This document shows positions 5,965-10,282 of a stretch of DNA of 10,282 nt, piece by piece. This DNA comes from an uncultured Oscillospiraceae bacterium (GTDB taxonomy: Bacteria; Bacillota_A; Clostridia; Oscillospirales; Oscillospiraceae), in NCBI GenBank assembly GCA_910579155.1, contig CAJTTS010000104.1:1-10282 (forward strand). The letters run 5' to 3'. Every line of letters begins with the position of its first letter. Position 1 is the first letter of the stretch. Position numbers and translations under genes: made by a program. The notes under the pieces are model-generated. The model was not told the origin of the DNA and did not search any database. It saw only the letters and a list, made by a program, of their open reading frames with translations.

Positions 5965-8271
5965 ATGAATCACATCTTTATCTCCTATTCGAGGAAAAAT
6001 GAGGCACAGGTGACCCGGTTTGCCGAGGGCCTGCGAAGACAAAGGCTTGAAATCTGGCAGGACATTGCGGGGAAGCGCTCAGGGATCCCGTACTCGGTGA
6101 AATGGTTTGATGCGATTGAGGAGGCGATCTTTACCGCCTCTGGAGCGATTATATTCGATACGGAGCCGTGGAGGTGTTCCGTTCCGTGCCAGAAGGAATT
6201 CCAGCTCATTCAGGAGACCGCTCTGCCTCTTATGTACATATCCATGGACAGGCTGCTGTCGGAGGAGGCCGACGTTATACATGAGGCCGCCCGCTGGTGC
6301 AGGGAGCAAATCGAGTCCAAGGAGAACAGCTATTGCAGGTGGATGGTATCCGGGGCCTACCGGGTCTATAAAAAACTCCCGATTGAGGCATATTTTCCCG
6401 CAGGAAAACGGCTGATCCACAATTGGCGGTGGCTGAAGGAATGCCGCCGGATCGCCGGGCAGAAAAACTTTCATGGACCGTGGAGACAGAGCCTGGAGCG
6501 GTTTCTGCACCAGGCAAGGCGCAGGCTGCTGGGGAACGTTGCGGCGCGGGCCCTGATCGGAATGCTTCTGTCCGTGGGAATAATCTGGGTTTTGGTGGTT
6601 GCGGAAATTTATCAAATGGCGAAAGTTTTAAATGACACCACATCCACAGGCTCCATATTTGCAAGCAAGTTGCAGCGGATCGGGGAATATGATCCGCTGC
6701 AGGCGATGCAGATGGTAAAGGAGTACAGCGCGGCCATCGACGAGTACACCCAAAGGGTAAAAGAGTTCGGCGATAAGGAATATATCCTGAAAAATCAAGG
6801 CGATGCGTTTGCGGAGTATGTCTCCCGGGATTATTACGATCAAAACAGGGTGTTGGCAGACCTTATTTCCCGAAACTATCCAATCGCGTTCTATGAATCT
6901 GTGGCAGACTGCCCGGTGGATATTTCCTCTGCAAGCAAGGAGCAGGCGGGAGGGCGCTATACGATATCCTTGTCGGAGGATACCGCTCAGGTGTTTATTT
7001 TTGACCGTGAGCAGGATATTATCCGTCAATTGCTGCTTGCGGCTGTTCCTGAGACATACTGTTTCAGTGATAACGGACAAGAACTGGTGATAGCGGCGGA
7101 AAATGAAGTATATGTATATGATCTGCTGGGCGAAGTCCCCCCAAGGCCGCTGGCCTATAATTTTGAAACGGTCTGCGGCCTCGCACTGTATGAGGACAAG
7201 ATCTACGCCACGACAGAGAGCGGCCATGTAATCGTATGGAATCATCCGTTTTTAAAGAGAATGCTCCACAGGCAGAGCTTAGCGTCAGGAGAGCTCATAT
7301 CGTTGGGCAACGGGCAGGCTATGGCGGTTTATACAGACGATGGCTGCCTGATCAAAAACGTGAACAACCGCGAAGAAGTCTATCCGCTCCCCTTCGAGGG
7401 AATTGATCCGGATAACCTTTCAGTCTCGGCGGATCATGCGCTTGCCGCGGTCTCGTACAGGCCGGCCGGAAGCGGCACCGATTGGATTGGACTGGTTGAT
7501 TTGGCAAGCGGAACGCTCAGGCAGACGTATGATACCGGATACCGGATCGCGGGATACACGTTTTCCGAGGATGACAGTGCGCTGATCATAACCTGCTGCG
7601 ACAGGAACAGGATCGCCAGGCTTGATCTGGAAACGGGTAGCATACAGGAATCCTCAGGAACTACGGTGTCTGAGCCGTTTTCGATTACCGCAGCCCACGG
7701 CAGAATCTTGGTATGCGACATTTTTGGTGTGCTCACCATATTTAATGACGCTCTGGAACAGGAGGGAGACAGCCGGTCAATCGGGTATCCGGCACCCCAA
7801 AAGCAACTTGCCGTCTCGCAGAACTGGGAGTGCTTATTGACCGCCGGCCGCGGCGGCAATGTAATTGGCGGTTGTTGCAGAACCGGGCTTTCCAGTAACG
7901 AACAGCCGATTTTCGTGCCTGTCATCGAAGAGCCCATTACATCCACCACATCCGTGGCGGTAACAGACGGCGGGGATTATGTGGCTTACGGAAATGCCGG
8001 CGGAGCGGTCTATCTCTGGGATGTAGGCGCGATGGAACAGGTGTGGAACGGGCATTGCGTACCGGAATCCATTGTCGGACTGTCATTTTCCAGCGACCTT
8101 GAAGCGCTGCTTGCGCTTGGCAGCTCCGGAACCATTTATGAAATGGATCTGACCGGCGTCCTGACAGAATGTGTGCCTGCGGAGCCTGAGTCAATATGGC
8201 GGATGCATACACAAAAGGCAGATGAAATCACAAAAAATATGTATGACCTTGGCCTGTTTTGGGATAAATAG
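5965..8271 (+). CDS. TIR / transmembrane / beta-propeller protein (second of pair)
   Basis: 768 residues, starting one base after the previous stop, with GGGAG before the ATG. The N-terminus is a clear bacterial TIR domain: HIFISYSRKNEAQVTRFAEG (3-22), LEIWQD (28-33), then AIIFD (61-65) and SVPCQKEF (72-79). E78 occupies the place of the catalytic glutamate in NAD-cleaving TIRs, although the usual Trp before Cys is Pro. Known bacterial TIRs hydrolyse NAD or make cyclic ADP-ribose signals; activity here is inferred. A basic region (ERFLHQARRRLL) precedes a single membrane helix at about 196-214. After a helical segment (about 230-320) the remaining ~440 residues carry beta-propeller motifs, for example GHVIVW (about 418-424) and GGAVYLWDVG (about 679-688). 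The layout parallels the upstream protein, so the two probably arose by duplication and then diverged. The TIR is well supported; the propeller is less so. Confidence 0.82.
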   Translation: MNHIFISYSRKNEAQVTRFAEGLRRQRLEIWQDIAGKRSGIPYSVKWFDAIEEAIFTASGAIIFDTEPWRCSVPCQKEFQLIQETALPLMYISMDRLLSEEADVIHEAARWCREQIESKENSYCRWMVSGAYRVYKKLPIEAYFPAGKRLIHNWRWLKECRRIAGQKNFHGPWRQSLERFLHQARRRLLGNVAARALIGMLLSVGIIWVLVVAEIYQMAKVLNDTTSTGSIFASKLQRIGEYDPLQAMQMVKEYSAAIDEYTQRVKEFGDKEYILKNQGDAFAEYVSRDYYDQNRVLADLISRNYPIAFYESVADCPVDISSASKEQAGGRYTISLSEDTAQVFIFDREQDIIRQLLLAAVPETYCFSDNGQELVIAAENEVYVYDLLGEVPPRPLAYNFETVCGLALYEDKIYATTESGHVIVWNHPFLKRMLHRQSLASGELISLGNGQAMAVYTDDGCLIKNVNNREEVYPLPFEGIDPDNLSVSADHALAAVSYRPAGSGTDWIGLVDLASGTLRQTYDTGYRIAGYTFSEDDSALIITCCDRNRIARLDLETGSIQESSGTTVSEPFSITAAHGRILVCDIFGVLTIFNDALEQEGDSRSIGYPAPQKQLAVSQNWECLLTAGRGGNVIGGCCRTGLSSNEQPIFVPVIEEPITSTTSVAVTDGGDYVAYGNAGGAVYLWDVGAMEQVWNGHCVPESIVGLSFSSDLEALLALGSSGTIYEMDLTGVLTECVPAEPESIWRMHTQKADEITKNMYDLGLFWDK

Positions 8272-8301
8272 AGTGCAAATGGCAAGAGGGAAAGGATAGA
8301 A

Positions 8302-8841
8302 ATGAGCAGTAAAAATATGCAGGTGCCCGCTGATAATACGAGAAACGCGGCTTTGAACGATTTAACCGCGCAGGTTCAGAACGAGAAAACCAGAAGCTAT
8401 ATTACCACGCGCCTTATGCCGCAGATGGAGTGGTACAGCCATGAAGGGAGAAAATGCAAAAAGCGATATTTTCGCTGGACGATGGCGGCGATCAGTTCCG
8501 GTGCGTTGATCCCGGTGATATCTGTGTTTGCGGATGGGAGCGCTTGGGTGAAAGCCCTGATTGTGGCGCTGGGTTCCGTTGTGACGGTGTGCAATGCCTA
8601 TATTGCAATGAACAATTTCAAGGAATTGTGGCTGACCTATCGGAGCATCCGTGAAAAACTGCTCCGAATACTATACTGTTATTTCAATCATGCCGGCGCG
8701 TTCAGCCAAAGCGGAACACAGGAGGCAAGGGATGTATTGCTGATCAATCTTTGTGAGGAGGAGATGGTCGGCGAAAACAGCAAATGGGTGTCCTGTATGC
8801 AGATGGAAGCCGGTGCGCAGGACTCATCAGGCAAAAAATAG
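8302..8841 (+). CDS. DUF4231/SLATT-type two-helix membrane protein
   Basis: 179 residues, third gene of the operon, 30 bases after the second, with AAAGGA ahead of the ATG. The order of motifs fits DUF4231 of the SLATT group: YITTRLMPQMEWY (33-45), a basic K/R run (50-58), two close membrane helices (about 59-77 and 82-102, with GALIPVISVF and LIVALGSVVTVCNAYIA), then FKELWLTYRSIREKLLRI (106-123) and a closing ENSKWV (158-163). SLATT proteins were proposed from comparative genomics (Burroughs and colleagues) to be pore-forming effectors beside nucleotide-signal genes in bacterial conflict systems. Here the partners are TIR proteins, so it may damage the membrane once they fire; that role is inference. 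The basic stretch before helix 1 predicts both ends in the cytoplasm. Confidence 0.78.
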   Translation: MSSKNMQVPADNTRNAALNDLTAQVQNEKTRSYITTRLMPQMEWYSHEGRKCKKRYFRWTMAAISSGALIPVISVFADGSAWVKALIVALGSVVTVCNAYIAMNNFKELWLTYRSIREKLLRILYCYFNHAGAFSQSGTQEARDVLLINLCEEEMVGENSKWVSCMQMEAGAQDSSGKK

Positions 8842-8890
8842 GCGGATGCTGATTTAGATGATGCCGTCAAAATGCATGATATAATTACCC

Positions 8891-8940
8891 CCAGCGGCTG
8901 GTGCCCGATACCGGTTGTATCGGGGCATATCTTTGCCCCG
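8891..8940. other. Cluster of hairpins, two mutually exclusive, downstream of the operon
   Basis: CCAGC-G-GCTGG (8891-8901) is followed by CCCGATAC/GTATCGGG (8904-8911 with 8917-8924, 5-base loop) and by CGGGGCA/TGCCCCG (8921-8927 with 8934-8940, 6-base loop). The second and third stems share CGGG at 8921-8924, so only one can form at a time. There is no T-run as in a classical terminator, but this could still end the operon transcript or protect its 3' end. A further small palindrome, GGGAT-A-ATCCC, lies at 8960-8970. The rest of 8842-9078 holds no gene I can support. Confidence 0.45.
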
Positions 8941-9078
8941 AACAGAACAAACAAAACAGGGGATAATCCCAAATTCCGTGTAAACTCCATTTGAGGTGCG
9001 AATAGAGCAAAATTTATTCAGGACGGTAGTGGGGGAATTCGGCTGCCGGCATTTCAACAAGATAACGCGGAAGGAGAT

Positions 9079-9122
9079 GGATGTCAAGGGCCACAGAGCC
9101 GTTTATCACGCCCTTGACATCC
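9079..9122. repeat. 13-bp perfect inverted repeat just past the IS256-type transposase
   Basis: GGATGTCAAGGGC (9079-9091) and its exact complement (9110-9122) enclose 18 bases. It lies 14 bases beyond the original stop codon of the decayed transposase at 9136, on its 3' side. It may be the transposase terminator or part of the element end; I could not identify the terminal inverted repeat of the IS. Confidence 0.65.
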
Positions 9123-9135
9123 GGCCTCGGCGATG

Positions 9136-9788
9136 CTACTCAGGCATACGCCCGGCAAAATAGATGGCCATCTAGGCGTGAATCAGGCTCCAGTCCTCCC
9201 GGCGTCCGATCCACTTTTTTGTAATATCCATCATGGCCAGATACAGGATTTTCAGCAGGCTGTCATCGGTGGGGGACACGGAATTGGCCTTGGTGACCTT
9301 GCGCAGATGGCGGTTGAAGCCCTCAATGGCGTTGGTGGTGTAGATGAGCCTGCGCACCTCCTGAGGGAACTTGAAATACGTGCTCAGGTTGGCCCGGTTG
9401 GTCCGTCAGGACTGGGAGATTTTGGGGTATTTCTTGTCCCAGCGTTCCCCAAAGGCAGCCAGAGCGGCCTGCCCGTCCGCAGCGGCGTAGACCGCCTTCA
9501 GATCGGCCATGAGGGCCTTCAAATCCTTGTAGGACATATATTTGCTGGAATTACGAAGCTGGTGGATGACACAGCGCTGGATTTCCGTCTGAGGAAAGGT
9601 GGCATGGATAGCTGCGTCAAATCCCGTCAAATTGTCTGTACAGGCAATGAAAATATTCCCTACACCCCGGGTTTTCAGGTTGTTGAGTACGGTCGCCTAG
9701 AACTTGGCACTCTCGTTTTCGCCTACCCACAACCCAGGACTTCCTTCCGCCCATTCAGGTTGACCCCAATGGCGATGTAGACTGCCTT
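9136..9788 (-). pseudogene. Decayed IS256-family (mutator-type) transposase, C-terminal half
   Basis: About 218 codons remain of a family usually near 400 residues. In order: KAVYIAIGVNLNGRKEVLG, WVGENESAKF, IACTDNLTGFDAAI, TEIQRCVIHQLRNSSKYMSY, RRLIYTTNAIEGFNRHLRK and MAIYFAGRMPE. The Asp in CTDNLTGF and the Glu in NAIEGFN are family catalytic positions, and RCVIHQ is the conserved C/H motif. The gene is dead. A one-base loss near 9730 shifts the frame after KEVLG, and in-frame stops lie at 9699-9697 (TAG where Trp is expected), 9408-9406 (TGA where Trp is expected) and 9174-9172 (TAG where Gln is expected). Similarity stops at about 9788, where serine recombinase sequence begins on the other strand, so the N-terminal half is gone. 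Confidence 0.85.
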
Positions 9789-9869
9789 CTGAAGGGCAAG
9801 GTGATTTGTGGGTGCTGCGGCGGAAAGATGCAGCGCAAGCGTGGCACCGGCCATGCCGATTGGCACTTT
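9786..9869 (+). pseudogene. Fragment of a large serine recombinase (zinc-ribbon region)
   Basis: The plus-strand frame reads LLKGKVICGCCGGKMQRKRG followed by TGHADWHF, which resembles the zinc beta-ribbon of large serine recombinases (a CxxC knuckle followed by conserved basic residues and an aromatic DWHF-type strand). About 28 codons remain. The fragment is squeezed between the broken IS256 transposase on its left and an IS3-type end on its right, and the second half of the ribbon is missing. Large serine recombinases integrate and excise many Firmicute elements, so this may be what is left of an element integrase. It is too short to be functional. Confidence 0.6.
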
Positions 9870-9873
9870 AAAC

Positions 9874-9893
9874 TGTCCCCCAAGTCAAGGACA
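9874..9893. repeat. Probable end of the IS3-family element
   Basis: Serine recombinase similarity stops at about 9870 and TGTCCCCCAAGTC begins at 9874, about 12 bases beyond the stop codon of the IS3 transposase. IS3-family ends often start TGTCC, so this is the likely terminal repeat. The matching end is outside the window, so it cannot be confirmed here. Confidence 0.4.
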
Positions 9894-9904
9894 ATAATAG
9901 GGTG

Positions 9905-10282
9905 TCATTCAGGGTCTTGAGACGGTTTCACAAAGGGGTCTGTAGGCGTAGATCTCTTTAAGGGATAAACTCCAGATTCCAGGTAACGCGCATATTCGTT
10001 CGGAGACAGGAGTGCCAGGTTCCATTGGTAACGATCATTGTTGTAATAGTCTGCCCAATCGTCTATACGGGCAAGGAGATCGTTGTAATCGCTGCAGGAG
10101 GCCAAGTCCAACTCGTCCTTCATGTGTCCGAAGAAGCTCTCCTGCGGCGCATTGTCCCAGCAGTTGGCTTTCCTGGACATGGACTGGCGCAGATGATTGT
10201 CCCGGATAATTTGAATGAATTTAAGGCTTGTGTAGTGGGAGCCCTGATCGCTGTTGATCAGGGTTTCTGCCTGCAGCGAAAC
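9905..10282 (-). CDS. IS3-family transposase OrfB, C-terminal part (runs off the window)
   Basis: 125 residues are visible and the gene continues beyond the right edge. The integrase core reads LINSDQGSHYTSLKFIQII, then LRQSMSRKANCWDNAPQESF and FGHMKDEL. The Asp in SDQGSHY and the Glu in PQESFFG are the second and third DDE residues, so this part looks intact. YYNNDRYQWNLALLSPNEYA is the usual C-terminal block. In IS3 elements OrfB is normally made by frameshifting from OrfA, which would lie further right. The tail after LESGVYPL is slightly extended. Unlike the neighbouring IS256 copy it has no stops or frameshifts in the visible part, so it is probably the more recent arrival, and its end abuts the serine recombinase remnant. 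Confidence 0.9.
   Translation of the reverse strand, partial: VSLQAETLINSDQGSHYTSLKFIQIIRDNHLRQSMSRKANCWDNAPQESFFGHMKDELDLASCSDYNDLLARIDDWADYYNNDRYQWNLALLSPNEYARYLESGVYPLKRSTPTDPFVKPSQDPE

Noticed and set aside
8850..8886. Promoter suggested by TATAAT at about 8879 after the SLATT gene
   Set aside because: No -35 box at a suitable distance and no gene follows on the plus strand.
9133..9780. 215-codon plus-strand open frame
   Set aside because: It is the antisense of the decayed IS256 transposase; its openness reflects the GC-rich transposase codon pattern.

Overview
The window looks like a piece of a chromosomal or integrative element from a fairly high-GC gut Firmicute (Clostridia, Oscillospiraceae-like). 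This is inferred from the protein families (DUF3848, DUF3849, the C-terminus of a giant element-borne helicase/methylase, IS256 and IS3 transposases, a large serine recombinase remnant) and from GC-rich codon use at both ends. No rRNA, tRNA or CRISPR array was seen.

Region 1 (1-2836, all minus strand) is the accessory end of an integrative conjugative-type element. In transcription order it holds the C-terminal part of a huge helicase/methylase-type protein that is cut off at its 5' side, a strong hairpin terminator, a DUF3848 protein, a Fic-family AMPylator-type protein with its own promoter and terminator, and the start of a DUF3849 protein that runs off the window. The helicase tail and the DUF3848 protein end in nearly the same ~20-residue peptide.

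Region 2 (about 2837-8841, plus strand, visibly less GC-rich) is an inserted island. It begins with a receiver domain of a LytTR-type response regulator that has lost its DNA-binding domain. A good sigma-70-like promoter then precedes a three-gene operon: a TIR-like protein with one membrane helix and a C-terminal beta-propeller, a second protein of the same layout with a better-preserved TIR domain, and a small two-helix membrane protein of the DUF4231/SLATT type. The gaps are 1 and 30 bases. By the positive-inside rule both large proteins would place TIR in the cytoplasm and the propeller outside, a Toll-like-receptor-like arrangement, with the SLATT protein as a possible membrane effector. 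This is the best candidate for an undescribed defence or conflict system.

Region 3 (8842-10282) is a mobile-element graveyard: a cluster of small hairpins, the decayed C-terminal part of an IS256-family transposase (three nonsense codons and a frameshift), a scrap of serine recombinase zinc ribbon, and the 3' part of an apparently intact IS3-family transposase that runs off the right edge. The destroyed recombinase and the truncated helicase suggest that the island lies in a degraded element.
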